Shown: positions 1-12,039 of the stretch, piece after piece
Position numbering within the stretch: position 1 is the first letter of the stretch
Layout: every line of letters starts with the position of its first letter
Assembly (NCBI GenBank): GCA_039619475.1
Contig: CM077115.1
Location: forward strand, 308,092,734 to 308,156,733
Source: Icerya purchasi
Taxonomy: Eukaryota > Arthropoda > Insecta > Hemiptera > Monophlebidae
Direction of reading: 5' to 3'
DNA length: 64,000 nt
Translations under genes and position numbers: made by a program
The notes under the pieces: model-generated
The model's database searches: none
What the model saw: only the letters and a program-made list of their open reading frames with translations
Told to the model about the DNA's origin: nothing

Positions 1-432
1 TCGAATAGTGATAAGGACGGCAAATTATAATCCATTAATTTTATACATGCATCGCGCTACTTTATTATCCTAATAGCTAACAATAATAATAATAATTATA
101 ATTATAATAATAGTAATAATAAGTGTGTGTGCATATGTGTGTATGTGTGTCGGAAGAAAAATTATTATTAATGTTATCAATACTACTTCTCCGGTAAGCA
201 ACTATTGTATAATTAAAATCTAGTTTTTTTTTTGTTTTTTTTTTTTGTTTTTTTTATAAATTATCTCCTTTTCAAATTTCAAATAATTCTTAAAATTACA
301 AAACCTTAATAAATAAATTTAAAAAAAACAATTACAAAGTATAACTTTTTGTAGATGGAGACCGTTTGACCAATGGTTTATCCGTATCTCCTCCACATTA
401 CACGATATCTAAAGAGAAAAAGCTATCGACTT

Positions 433-1006
433 AGATTATAGCATCATATTCTTTTTTTTTTTATATTTTATGGTCTTCATAGTATTGTTTTTATTCTTGA
501 ACCAGTTGCAGTTTCCTCCGATGTTATTTTTAGCTCTTCTTATGTGCTCGAATTTGGAACAATATAGAAAAGTATGATCCGGTGAATCTGTTTCGATATT
601 GCATTCTCTGCATTTATCATCATTTGTTGTGACCATTTTTTTTTAGATACTCAGCGAAATTATCATGTCCCGATAGTAATTGGGTTAGAAAGAAATCTGG
701 ATTGAGTAATTTGTTCTTCAATCTATCCTCGATTCTGGTTAATAGTCCATACGCGTTCGTCTCCCTGTTAATTCTTGCTCATCAGTGTTTTGCCACTCCT
801 CCAGGTATTTCGACTTTACTTCTTTTACCTTCTGTATTACCATTGTCCTATCACTATGGTTGTTTTTGGTTATTTTTATCTCGTTAATCATTTCCCCAAC
901 TGTAAATCCACTGGCATAATTCCCCTGATATGACATACGAAGATGTATAGGAAACCGTGTTCTATATGCAGATGTTATATTTAAGATGATTTTCGTTTGT
1001 TCCAAA
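433..1006 (-). pseudogene. Non-LTR retrotransposon ORF2 C-terminus (R1-like), degenerate
   Basis: Minus-strand translation from 1006 down to 433 gives pieces of one LINE polyprotein tail in two frames. First comes a Trp/Lys-rich stretch ending in a GRRTRMDY-like segment. Then about 680-730 reads NPDFFLTQLLSGHDNFAEYL, the pattern seen just before the terminal zinc knuckle of R1-type elements. Finally there is a Cys-x2-Cys then DSPDHTFLYC zinc-knuckle motif. A frame break lies near 640 at an A/T run, so the copy is dead. No 5' part, tail or target duplication was recognised. Assignment to the R1 clade rests on motif layout only; another LINE clade with the same knuckle is possible. Confidence 0.7.
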
Positions 1007-3404
1007 TTAAAATCTAGTTAGTAATTAAACAATTACTAGCAAGCTGATCGATCTGTTTATTATAATATAAATTTCCGCAATCCTGAAAGAAGAAATATCA
1101 CTAGAAGGATAAAAGTAATCGAAAGATCGTGACACTGCCACAGACCGATGAATGTTGACTTTCTAGCGGAATATGTTGAACGTTCGAAAGAAACAAAAAA
1201 CTTTTTTCTTAAAATTATCAGAGGCAAATGCATTCCTCTAGAGCTAACTCGGATGTTTCGTGTAAACTTGAATTTTATTATTTAAGTAGAAATATTAAAA
1301 AGTTTTCCAGAATGTAAACGCCTCTGGGTACCGAAAACTTTGAAAAACTGTTTAGTACAATTTAGGAAGAACAGGAATGATTTATACTCAGGTTAATGCG
1401 TTATCTGATGACCCCCTAAGGCGTAATTGGTTAGACATATTTCTTTCGGTAAGACCTGATATCCCGCTACCGCATATTAAAACTTCTAAAAATTTCGCTT
1501 GCACTCCGGGTTAATTTCCATAGTTGACGCCCCCCTCCCCCCCCCCCCCCCAAAAAAATTAACTAATTTATAAAAACATTAATTATATAAAAATATCATG
1601 GGAAGATTATTCTGAACCATTTGGGAGAAATGATAAAATATCATATAATTCTTGTATATTTTGACATGTATTTAGAAATAGAAAAAAAAAAACAAAAAGG
1701 AAAAAAGATAAAATTATAACGTCGAAAGAAAACAAGTAACGAGAAATAGTTAACCTTAATTACATAACAAAACCTGAACGCACAGTCCACACACACACAC
1801 ACATCGACAAAGCAGCCCCAGTACGGTCACATTTAAAAACTACAAACTAAATAAACCTGGTTATTAACCTTCTACTGCCATTGGTCGTAGTATATGTAAC
1901 TATTGTGCTCCTTGTTATTTCTGTTTCAATCTATGTACATCTAATGTTCTGTACCTTCTTAACTCCATTTCGACCATTCATAAATCTTATAACTCCTGTT
2001 GCCGAACGCTGTTTGTTATTTGCATCTATCAGATGCACCGACGAACAGTTTGTGTAATTTTCTCTAAGTTACATGTATACAACTTCTTATTGTTGTTTCG
2101 ATACTACTTTTATCTTATTTCTACGCTATCGTTACGTTATCCTAACGCAATTTGATGTTAAATGTCGTACATTAATTCTCCTTTGTATCTTTTAAATCAT
2201 AATAAAATCTAAAGAGTTTATTTTTGTTATCCTTTTTTTAAACATCGTACTGGATAATTGTTTGTAAATTATCAGATAAAAAGGAAAAATGAGTTTGATA
2301 ATTCAGATTGATTTTTTAAAGAACGTGGCGGAAGATACGTCATGATTTTAGAGGTGAACGAGCAAGCGAAGAAACTAATTGATAATTCTTTCTCTTGGAA
2401 AGCATGTACGGGGAGTTACATAAATTTTAAAATCGACTGAGCTATAAGAGTTCCGTCATAAAAACATTAAAATGTCCTTAGAATTCGTAGATATTGATTC
2501 CGCAACGAATCATCGAAAGGGAATTCTATAATAAACGAATCTACTGAGAGTTGAAGAAAAAAATGAGACGATACTACTCTTTTGTAAAAGGCCCCAAAAA
2601 GTACAAAGTTAGTGGAATATCGAAAACGAGTCTGCTAAATCGAACTGGAATACTTCGACGTAATTAGCAAATTTTAGAAAAATCACGAGGCTGTAATGAC
2701 GATAGAATTGAAATTTTCCCAGGTAAAACAGCTCAGACTGAACGATACAAATCGGAAGCAGTAAAATTATAGCTGTCCCGAAAGAACGTGCTAATTGAGA
2801 AGTGCGCCACAGCGGGGGAAGAGCAACTAAAAAATAATAAATAAAGGTATCGAACAAACTGCGGGGGAGCTGCAAATAAAAAGGGCGAACTTTTGGGAAG
2901 AGTGTAATAATCGTTTCTGCTTAAAATGTGCAGAAACTGGCGCCTGTCAAAAATATTACAAAGTTTTACATTAATATTAAACGATTTATAACTATCAGAC
3001 TTTGTAAACTTTCGTAGATCGTTTTTTACAGGGGCAATTCAATGAAGAAAAAGTAAATATTTCAGAATTATTACTTTGGCCTAATTTAATATGGCTTTAG
3101 TGTAGCCAAAATAAATTTGAGAAAAGATAAAATCAATTAATTAAAAAGATAACGAAACATTTAGTGCTATTTCTATACGATTATTCGTTTAATTGTAATT
3201 ATGAGTAATAATCAATATTTTTAATAGTAATAGAATTAAAATTTGATTATAATTGAAATACAAAAATAAACTATTATTATTATTATTATTATTTTTGTTT
3301 TCTTATTTTTTTTTTTTTTTTTTTATGCCAAGAGATTAATGTACTCTACTTCTTCCCTTCAATTAGCTCACGTTTACAATTCCTAAATATCTATATTTAA
3401 TAAC

Positions 3405-3442
<38 letters not shown>

Positions 3443-4084
3443 ATATTTTAAAAAACATAGCGGTTAGTGTTAACGCAATGAAAAAAATTAGTCAGAGTCA
3501 ACATTTAGATCCGGCCGTGGAAGTTCTCTTCACAGATTCCATCGTCGATTTCTCGCCAGACATTTTTTATTTGCGTCATCTAAACACACTCCTTCATTTC
3601 TACTTTTAATAATTGGCCTTCTATTACTGCTAGGAAAATACCTATTTCAGCCTATAGTTCACGCAGTCTTTCATTCTCGTCCTACATAAATTTCTACGAT
3701 TACCTTTCATGCTCCTCCTTCAATTTCGCTAACTTCCACATCCGCCTATAATATAATTTTCCATATTCCAAACCTCCTTATCCAAAGGCAGCGAAATTAA
3801 GTAAAATGAAAGATAACATTGAAAGAAAAAGAGTCCAGTGCAGCGGAAGTAATTATTCCTAATATTATTATTAATACCGTAAACAATATATGTGTAAGTG
3901 ATAATGTTTAGCCTGTATAACAGACAAAGACAATTAGAAATATGTATAAACAGCTAACAGATTTCGCAGGAAATAAAATGCACGACATATCTGCCACAGA
4001 TTTTGCGCTATTTTATCAGCAGTAAGCATGGCGTTTTTTACATGATATGACAATGAAAAGATTATCAAGAAAGTACATTATGCT
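1007..4084. other. Intergenic, no gene recognised
   Basis: AT-rich sequence with simple repeats: a C-run at about 1531-1551, a short CA tract near 1790, and TTA/AAT trinucleotide runs at about 3270-3292 and 3402-3441. On the minus strand, 3480-3780 reads as broken Glu/Lys-rich, coiled-coil-like segments (for example LAKLKEEHER and DENERLREL) interrupted by stops. These resemble a decayed retroelement ORF1 but are too damaged to classify. Nothing else supportable was seen. Confidence 0.5.
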
Positions 4085-4185
4085 TCGAAAAAATCGATAA
4101 AATCGAAAAAATCGATAAAATCGAAAAAATCGAAAAAATCGATAAAATCGAAAAAATCGATAAAATCGAAAAAATCGAAAAAATC
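4085..4185. repeat. AAAATCGAWA minisatellite
   Basis: About 100 bp made of ten-base units AAAATCGATA and AAAATCGAAA in a mixed order, giving a partial 20-bp higher-order period. No coding potential was seen. Confidence 0.9.
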
Positions 4186-4189
4186 AATT

Positions 4190-5335
4190 TGTTTCTAACA
4201 CGGCTGATAGCGGGTTTTATTACGTAATAAATGTTGTTCGATCGCTAATTCGTTTAAACGTTCCATGAAAATGTTGTGGACACGGAAAACGACACATCAG
4301 ATGCGCACGCTGGCTGTGTAAAAAAACGAACCTCGCTGCAGATACCGTAATTATTTCTAGATTATTCTATCTATTTTTTAACCTTGATCTTGGCTGTATT
4401 GACGAACGATCGTGCTCTGCAACGACAGTTGCCCTGATTCCATGAACGGCTATCATCCTTTTATTATAACACAATCATTTGTACCGAGCATCCGCTTCGC
4501 TATCTTAATAATTTATCTTGTCTATTACCTGCGTGCGCGCGATGTTCTTTTTATTACGGTGACTGGCGCTTTTTATATTTTCCGATTCCACCGATCCGTA
4601 CGCGGAGAAGTACCACATATTTTAGGTGTACGCGGATTTTCCTTTTATTTTTCGTATTCAGTTTTACTTTATATTATTCTTTGTGGAAACTGTAGGATGG
4701 TATAGCCGAAAATTTCAAGGATTACGAGTGTATATTTACGGATGCGTCAGTTGATACAAGTAAACAAAACTGAACAGCAGCGTTCTACAATCGAAGTCTT
4801 AATATCGGGAGCACATTCAAAATACCCCAGCTCCCTGTACTCCTCATGGTGGCGACACATAAAGCCTTACTAAATAAAATTAAAATGAGAAACCAAAAAA
4901 AAAAAAAAAAAAAAGAAAAAAATCGTTACTTTGTCGGATTCTTTCTCGCAGCTCCTATTTTAGATCTATCATTCTAATTGTAAGTATCGATTAATCATTA
5001 AAATTTAATAAGTTTAAAAATTTTCCTTTGTTAAGGATAAAAAAATGAAAGTTTCGGCGAATAAATATAGTTAATAGTAGAATATTTAACTTCAGTACCG
5101 CCCCGAATTATTTAAATCTGGCAGCATTTTTTTTACAATAAACGTTATAAAATATCGTTCGATTTTCTTTACAAAAAATCTATTTATTGAGACTTACTTT
5201 AATTTACTTGAGCACTCTTAGGCTGCTGCGACGTGAAAAAGACAAGCAAATCCGAATACTTTTTTTCTATTTTTTTTTTTTTTGGGGCGCGATAACAAAG
5301 ATCCTATGAGCAAAAGCAATATAGGGGGGGGGGGG
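4190..5335. other. Intergenic, no gene recognised
   Basis: AT-rich DNA with poly-A/T runs (about 4894-4914 and 5269-5283) and a G-run at about 5326-5335. The open frame at 4412-4705 on the plus strand has no recognisable motif or splice context. Confidence 0.4.
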
Positions 5336-5872
5336 TTAACATTTAAATAGCGATTCGGTCGGAGATAGATAATAAAAAAGAACCAAGTATAGGAATGACG
5401 GGCGAAGAAGAGAATGGCAAGATGTACGGAGCACAGTAAAGAGTGCTACGAGTTGATTAGTGTAAAAAATAGATCGTTCATTCGAGAAGGACAGACACTC
5501 AAAAAGAATATGACTGAAATCACAGAAAGCTTCATCGTTTGGGTGGAGATGACAGAACGGAGAAAATGTTAAGGAAAAACGAAAATGAAAAGAAGGTAAC
5601 AATGAATGGCCGAGACGCGAGCAAATAATGGAAACAATGGTAGAACGCCGAAGTAAGGGGACATCAAAGAACCACGGCTTAGAAGGAAGCGTAGACTGAA
5701 CAGTCAAGTAGTGAGATAGATTATTAGAAAATGACAGAGCATAAATGTCAGACCGGTACTTGGAATGAAGTTTTTTGAAAAGACGTAGGAGATTCGAACC
5801 TGGAATTTTGGAGAAAAAGGTGGGTGAGGAATCGGTAACTCGAGCCAAAGAGTCCGCCAATGTCAACACGGA
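5336..5872 (-). pseudogene. LINE ORF2 C-terminal region with RNase H end and zinc-knuckle-like tail
   Basis: The 177-codon minus-strand frame begins with LADSLAR, matching the terminal helix of retroelement RNase H domains (NxxADxLAK). It continues into the spacer typical of I-clade and related LINE ORF2 tails, including RLGHSLLPSFHF and a degenerate C/H knuckle (CHLHPNDEAFCDFSHILFEC). Upstream (5870-5940) the frame breaks at stops, so the RNase H core is lost. It is opposite in content to 40541-41045, which carries a related but distinct tail. It is a decayed copy and not a host gene. Confidence 0.6.
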
Positions 5873-6429
5873 TTAGATGAAGAGATAAGAGAACGTATTG
5901 AAGAATGCAAAAATCATAGGAGTATGTGGGAAAAGCAGAACATGCAGCCGAACAATCGGTACGCTTTAAAAGGAAAGATATTTGTTGTCTCTACAGTTCT
6001 ACCGCCCTGGGCTACAGCCCAATTAGCTGATACGTACTAATAAAGCTCCGTAGTTACAGTAATTTTTCTAATTCGGATTAATGTATTTATTCCGTTATTT
6101 TATCAGCTTAGGTGAATTGATATTGAAACACATCGTAATATGGGTGTAAAAAAAATTTGTTTAAAATGAATTACAATAATAAAAATCCTTTTTACGGAAA
6201 TAGAGTCAAGTAAAAATCCGGCCTACGGTAGTGTAGGATTGACAGTATCGAGATATCATGAACACGGTCAAAATGGAGAAGACAAAAAAAAGGGGGGGCT
6301 AGCGAATAATACAGAAATTATTGCACAGTTGCGGCCAAGATGTTGGTGACCAAATCCAAATTCCCCAGTCGAATATTTTTGGCCTTGTACGTTGCGTAGT
6401 TCATTCCAGTTTCTTACTAGCAGCTGAGC

Positions 6430-6629
6430 AGTGCAGTCTCGTATAATACGGTCCACAGGACGTTCACTCTACCGTCGCAACCATTGTCTTCTTTCATGTC
6501 GTTATTTTCATCATTTTCTTTCATGCCTTGTTCTAAGTCCACTTCACATTATTTATATTTTCCTTTGTAATTTGGAGCCTGAAGGTCTGTGTCAGCTATA
6601 ATTCTATGCATACATTTATACATACATAC

Positions 6630-6640
<11 letters not shown>
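6430..6640 (+). repeat. Left half (X) of a repeat, inverted copy at 8281-8450
   Basis: The segment from the GTCCACAGGACG stretch through CCGTCGCAACC to the CAGCTATAATTC end matches the reverse complement of 8281-8450. Both copies border a (TA)n tract. In this forward copy the (TA)n is followed not by the expected partner Y (7747-7905) but by two copies of another dispersed repeat (6692-7730). The arrangement therefore reads as X-(TA)n-Y interrupted by insertion. Confidence 0.7.
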
Positions 6641-6691
<51 letters not shown>

Positions 6692-6693
<2 letters not shown>

Positions 6694-7055
6694 CTCGGCC
6701 ATTTTGGCCTCGAAAGGCGCTATGTTCCTTGACCCTTCTTGCTTTCATTTCTATCTCTTTCTCTTCTATATTTTGTATAAAATGATCAAAATTTACAACG
6801 TAATTCTTACTGGCATCAACACAAAAAGGAAAATAACATAACCACAAAAATCTTATTCTAACATTTAACTTTCATTATATAAAATTAAGACATTTTTTCG
6901 TTACATTTTTCGTTACATATTTCATTACATAAAATTGTGACATTTTTTAAATAACAATAACAAAAATCCTATAAAATATAACAAACGTTACATAAAATTG
7001 GGACATTTTTTCTAATGGGGGGGGGGGGGTAGTTTAAGAATTATGTTGTAATTAA

Positions 7056-7057
<2 letters not shown>
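6692..7057 (+). mobile_element. Dispersed repeat family 'AACTCGG', short-form copy A
   Basis: The copy starts AACTCGGCCATTTTGGCC directly after a (TA)n tract and ends at GTTGTAATTAAT directly before another (TA)n. It contains an internal inverted pair, TTACAACGTAATTCTTA (6793-6809) and TAAGAATTATGTTGTAA (7035-7051), enclosing repeated CATAAAATTGGGACATTTTT motifs. Matching copies lie at 16917-17312 (plus) and 62475-62855 (minus), and longer related forms at 7107-7730 and 14797-15137. No coding capacity is evident. The class is unresolved: it could be a non-autonomous DNA element or a retroposon with a microsatellite tail. Confidence 0.75.
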
Positions 7058-7105
<48 letters not shown>

Positions 7106-7106
7106 G

Positions 7107-7730
7107 AACTCAGCCATTTTGGCCTCGTAAGGGCCTGTACCCCTTGTCCCGTCATGCTTACATTTCTGCCTCTTTCTCTTCTATATCAAAATTTACAACG
7201 TAATTCTAAATCGGTCCATATGAATATAAGTGTTGCTCGAACAAACGTAAAAAAAAAAAACAAAAAAAAAACGGGACGAACCTTCTTTTTGGAAGTCAGT
7301 AACAAAGCTACACATTTTCATGGTCATTTTGCAAATTGATAGCATTTTAAGTCAACCGCCTCCGTTATACTGATAGAAAATAATAAGAAAAAAAAATTAT
7401 TCAAAGGGACCACCTCATTTTTTCACGTTTTTTGACGAATACTCAATTTATGTTCCCCGATTTTCATCATTACTCACATGGTGTACCTATCGTTGAATGG
7501 TACTCTTTCTAGTGGATAGAAAATCAGTAAAGTCGATCTATATAAATGTGAGTTATGCGCATACAAACAAAAAGAAAATATATGCGAAGAACGTATAAGC
7601 TAAAAATTAAAATATTATAAACGTTACATAAAATTGGAACAACATTTTTTTTTTGGGACAATTTTTTGTTCCATGAAATTGGGACATCTTTTCTAATGGA
7701 GGCCGACCTAAGAATTACGTTGTAATTAAT
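7107..7730 (+). mobile_element. Dispersed repeat family 'AACTCGG', long-form copy B
   Basis: The copy begins AACTCAGCCATTTTGGCC right after (TA)n and ends with CCTAAGAATTACGTTGTAATTAAT before a TA-rich stretch. Its middle differs from the short form: from about 7340 to 7600 it matches 14797-15060, sharing the GATAGCATTTTAAGTCAACC segment and the block around TTACTCACATGGT. The family therefore has at least two internal forms with shared ends. With copy A it sits inside the (TA)n of the X-(TA)n-Y repeat. Confidence 0.65.
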
Positions 7731-7746
7731 ATATATACTGCTATAC

Positions 7747-7905
7747 ATCCAGATTCTTTCTTTCCATTACTGCCGCCATCCGTTTTTCTCTTTGACTTCG
7801 TCTTTGATCATACTTTGTACTGTAACAAATGCCGGTTTCCTGGATTTCATCAGCAGCGATGTGTCGAAATTTCAATGAACCGGTAATTCACTCTTCGTGA
7901 TATAC
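7747..7905 (+). repeat. Right half (Y) of a repeat, inverted copy at 8075-8235
   Basis: About 150 bp, including CCATTACTGCCGCCAT, GATCATACTTTGTACTGTAA and GGTTTCCTGGATTTCA, recurs as reverse complement at 8075-8235. The two arms enclose about 170 bp, so they could fold into a long stem. In the downstream copy Y' and X' are contiguous around a (TA)n, which identifies the ancestral unit. Confidence 0.75.
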
Positions 7906-8074
7906 TCTTCCCATTCCGGAGCTTGTTTCCGATGAAGTTCGGGTTGGTTGTTTATTGCACAATACTGAAAGCCATTGTTCTGGTGTGGACCTGAGAGTGC
8001 CTCAAACTATTCTCATAGCGAAGTTCAACTCAGTATCTACATTCTTCGTATGTGTATTATTAAGCAGCCACGAG

Positions 8075-8239
8075 AGATATTCGGCAGTTAAATAATTACC
8101 GGTTCGCCGAAATACGGGCGCACCGCTGCGGTTGAAATCCAGGAAACCGCCATTTATTACAGTACAAAGTATGATCAAAGATGAAGTCAAAGCGAAAGAG
8201 GAATGGCGGCAGTAATGGAAAGGAAGAATCCGGACATAC

Positions 8240-8286
<47 letters not shown>

Positions 8287-8450
8287 TGTATAGAATTATG
8301 GCTGACACGAGCCTCCAGACTTCAAATTACAAAGGAAAATGCGGAGATATGGGAAGAGCGGGAAAATGCTGAAAATATGGGGCATGAAAAAAGTTGGTAG
8401 TTGCGACGGTGGTGAGAACAGCCTATGGACCTTATTATATGAGACTGCCT
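8075..8450 (-). repeat. Uninterrupted minus-strand copy of the X-(TA)n-Y repeat
   Basis: This copy reads Y' (8075-8235), then (TA)n (8242-8280), then X' (8281-8450). It is the reverse complement of 6430-6640 joined to 7747-7905. It serves as the empty-site reference showing that 6692-7730 was inserted into the (TA)n of the forward copy. Confidence 0.7.
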
Positions 8451-10098
8451 TGCTCGAAGGATTGATATGTTTGCTCCCTAGGTGATTTCAGCCGATTTAT
8501 GTAAAATATTGTTTCTTATTCTAATTGTAACTGCTGCGCATTTTAAATGTTTCCAAAAAGTCAACTAACGATTTAAAATAACATCGAAGTCTTTCCTTCT
8601 TTCTTCGTTCATTAGGTCGATTTCGAACGCAGAAACTGCTTGTGTCTATACAATCTAACTGTACAGAATAGGTAGCGTTCTTGTCCATTGCTATAAGCAA
8701 TACAACGTGCAAGACTACACTTGCAACTGATATTGTGATTGTTTGATTTAGCAATGTACAAATGCAGTCTCGTGTGTGTCTTGTTGTGTACTAACTAGCG
8801 CGCATGTGATGGTGTACGTGGTGGATTGCCACTGTCTTTCATGTGACTATTACCGAGTACATTGTCGTATCTGTCCGTCTATTCTTGAAGTTTCATCTTA
8901 GCCAAGTGAGTATTATGTCTTCTTCTTGTTGAGAGTAAGTTTCCATTTTGTGTAATAGTTTAACATTGTAGTTTTTCTCATATTTTAGGTAACAAGTACT
9001 ATGTCGTCGGCAAAAATAAACTTTCTGGATTCTGTAACAGATCTGATATGTACATATTAAATAGCACGAGTGTGATAGCGTTACTTCTTGGGGAGTCTAA
9101 GCGGTCTTTTATCGCTTTCTTCTCCTTAGGGTATCACTTGAATGTTCGATATCATCTCATTCAGTAATGTGTACCAATTTCCGGCAGGGAATTACTCCTA
9201 AAATTTAGTTACAAGTCTCATACGCTGAGGACAAATCAGTGAAGGCTACTCCATTTTTTCTCTATATGCGCGACTATGTCACTTAACGGTTATATAATAT
9301 TCCCTCTAGTACATGTGACGTCGAGTAGTACAATTGATCCAAAATTTTCAGCCCGCGAAGGGTTTTTCCCGATTTAGGAATTGCCTATAATTCGAGATTT
9401 CTTCAGTAACAGTTGTAGTTTCTTCTTATCAATTATTTTTGGAATAAAATCACTAAGCCATGCGCGACAGTATTCCAAATTTTTTTCACAACGCCTGCCG
9501 CTTTCCGTATTTTTATCGTCTCTTTATGGCATAAACTATTTCTTGCGCTATGGTTGGTCTCCCATACTGTGATCGAGTCTACTTTAAATCTTTAAATTTC
9601 GCTCTTACTGTTTTGCTGAAAGCTTTATCAACATTCGCATTCCTCGACATTTTTACTATTCGTTTGGCAATGACGCTTGGGTCTATTGTCGCATCTTTCC
9701 TATTGGCATCCTGATAATCCACGTAGTAATTTCCAGACTTTTCGACTTGATTATTTGAAATCGAGTTCTTCCGTCATTTCACGCCATTTTTCTCACCCTG
9801 CCCGTCTAAGATTGTAATTAATTCGTGAGTTTTATCGACGTCTTCTGTATTCTTCCGATAACTACTCACATATTTTATTCCACTCTTGAACATGGTTCCT
9901 CCCCTATATAAGTTTCTTTTTTGCACAGATGATGACTAATTCTTGAAATCGTTCGCGAATAATCAGATAGCATCTTCCAAGATTTGTGTGAATTTGTACC
10001 AGCTCGCTTTTCCCTCGTTCCACCTCGGTTGCTATTTACATTTAAACTCCGAGATTATAAAGTTCACATGTATTAGCGCTGGCCGATGTTGACTTACG
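8451..10098. other. Intergenic, with a SINE-like fragment and an unclassified coding relic
   Basis: Positions 8706-8815 resemble 14150-14262, the left half of the inverted-repeat element described below. On the minus strand from about 10030 to 9590, broken frames include RWNEGKASWYKFTQILEDAI and DATIDPSVIAKRIVKMSRNA with intervening stops. They look like a decayed retroelement polyprotein, but I could not place them in a family. No host exon was recognised. Confidence 0.4.
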
Positions 10099-10442
10099 GA
10101 TTATTCTAAAATTAAATATATTAAACAAAAAAACTATTTAAAAACTAATGTAATTTTTAAAAAATTAATTTAACGAAAATTTAAATACGTTATTTATTAT
10201 ATCTATATAGTATAAAAACACAAACCGTAATGAACTTGTTTCGTGCTGTAGTGGTGAAAGTTACAAGTAGACATCACTTTTACCACTACACCACGAAACA
10301 AGTTCATTACGGTTTGTGTTTTTATACTATATAAATATAATAAATAACGTATTTAAATTATCGTTAAATTAATTTTTTAAAAATTACATTAGTTTTTAAA
10401 TAGTTTTTTTGTTTAATATATGTACTTCATTTTAGAATAATC
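10099..10442. mobile_element. Near-perfect palindromic (fold-back/MITE-like) element
   Basis: The left arm (10099-10261) and right arm (10276-10442) are inverted copies of about 163 bp separated by a loop of about 14 bp. Both arms hold GTATAAAAACACAAACCG and its complement. Differences between the arms are few, which suggests a young insertion. No target duplication could be identified, and there is no open frame. It would form a very stable hairpin as DNA or RNA. Confidence 0.85.
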
Positions 10443-11397
10443 GGTCTTCCGAATCGTTTGCATAAAATAAATATAAACATAATCTGGAATTTATTGCATA
10501 TTTTTGTCTAAAACGGCTATGTATATTATCCGTTAAATGCGGCTTCTAAAAATTTAAATTTCTCGCGTAAATCGAAAAGATGTATTATAATAGTATTTTA
10601 CACAGTTCATGTACTCATTGGTCTTCCATCAATATGCAAAATTTCATCAAAATCGGTGACCCGCAGTGACCTCTCCTTGTAAGATTTAAACTTTGAACCG
10701 CGCCTAATTAAACTCTTTCAAGTCGCTTAGTCTTCCTACTGTATATCGACGTAGAGCTCCTAGATGTTCTTAACGAGCATTAGCTGAGTTTTCTTCGTGT
10801 CACACTTAGACCGAATCTCTCTCTTTCCTAATTCGTTCTACCTACAGTTTTCTGTAGATGGCCGAGTCACAGTGTACCGTTTGTCTGCATAAATCAAAAC
10901 TGGCGCCGGTCATCCGAACTATCGTTCAAACAGTATTGTACTAATCCGATTAATCGCTGAAATTTTCGTAATCGTAGAAATTGTTGTCGGATTTGAATAG
11001 TATCGCTACTGTAAACACGAAATACATTACTGCGCTAAGGAATAGTACGGAATGAAGCATATTAAACATACACGTAGAAACGTTATGCCGATATTATTTT
11101 TCAACTATGAGAAAACATCGATTTCTTCTAAAAGTACGAAATGTTTACCTTTTGTGCGTACGAATGGAAACACCTGTTCAAGTTAAATCATCACGCGTGA
11201 AGAGGAAATTAACTGTTTTCTTCAACGGTACACTGAACTCGATCATCCTTATCAAAATTCCCGCTCATAAGCGAAAGTGAAATACCGTTATTTGTTATTT
11301 ATCCTTCAGTATTAAATCAAATTTCTTACTTTCCGTCTCAGCAAAACTGGAAACAGTCTACGCAACTGTATTATCGTTATTGATTATTTAAATTCTC

Positions 11398-11660
11398 GAA
11401 ATACATGTCGCTCATTAAATACAATAACGTCATAACTCAAAAAATAGCGAATTTGAGTTATGCGTATAGTTGGAATGCATTTTACGAGTATAATTAGAGG
11501 TTAGAACGCCGTATTTGTAAATAAGAAACTCGACAAAATAACCATTACTTTCGGAAAGCGTACACCGTTCAAATTATAATAAATGTAACTGTTAATTTGA
11601 GTTTTTTGCGAAGTAGCGTTTTTTGAGTTATGACGTTATTGCGTATTTAATGAGCGATAT
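11398..11660. mobile_element. Inverted-repeat element with ~45-bp arms
   Basis: The arms at about 11398-11449 and 11617-11660 are inverted copies built around CATTAAATACAATAACGTC and ATAACTCAAAAAA, with about 165 bp between them. The spacer repeats the TTTGAGTTATGCG theme. It is MITE-like with no coding content. Confidence 0.7.
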
Positions 11661-12039
11661 GTATATATCTTGAAATTCAATCGTAACAAGAAAGAAAAAA
11701 GTTAATGAAACAAAGTCGCGTTCTTATATTTAATAAAAATATTGCACACTTCTTCTCATAATCTGCGAGTTATTCGGTATTCAGAAATAAAATTAATAAA
11801 AACAAATTTTAAAATAATTCTTAAATAATAATTAGGAAATATATTAATAAATTTAATTATACTTATACGCGCATGTTTCGGCATCAATAATTAGAATGAT
11901 AACAAAATTAATGAAATCAAAATAACTTTAACATTATGATGTAAAAACCGATACAACGCTCATATAAATTAGAATATTAAAAATTACATAAAATTTCGTA
12001 GTAAATTATAAATTACGTTTAAATAATGAATTATTAATA

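Noticed and set aside
4412..4705. 97-codon plus-strand frame as a membrane protein
   Set aside because: Hydrophobic-aromatic composition is expected from AT-rich DNA; no motif and no start context.
6632..6847. Open frames with long Tyr-Ile repeats
   Set aside because: They are translations of (TA)n microsatellites.
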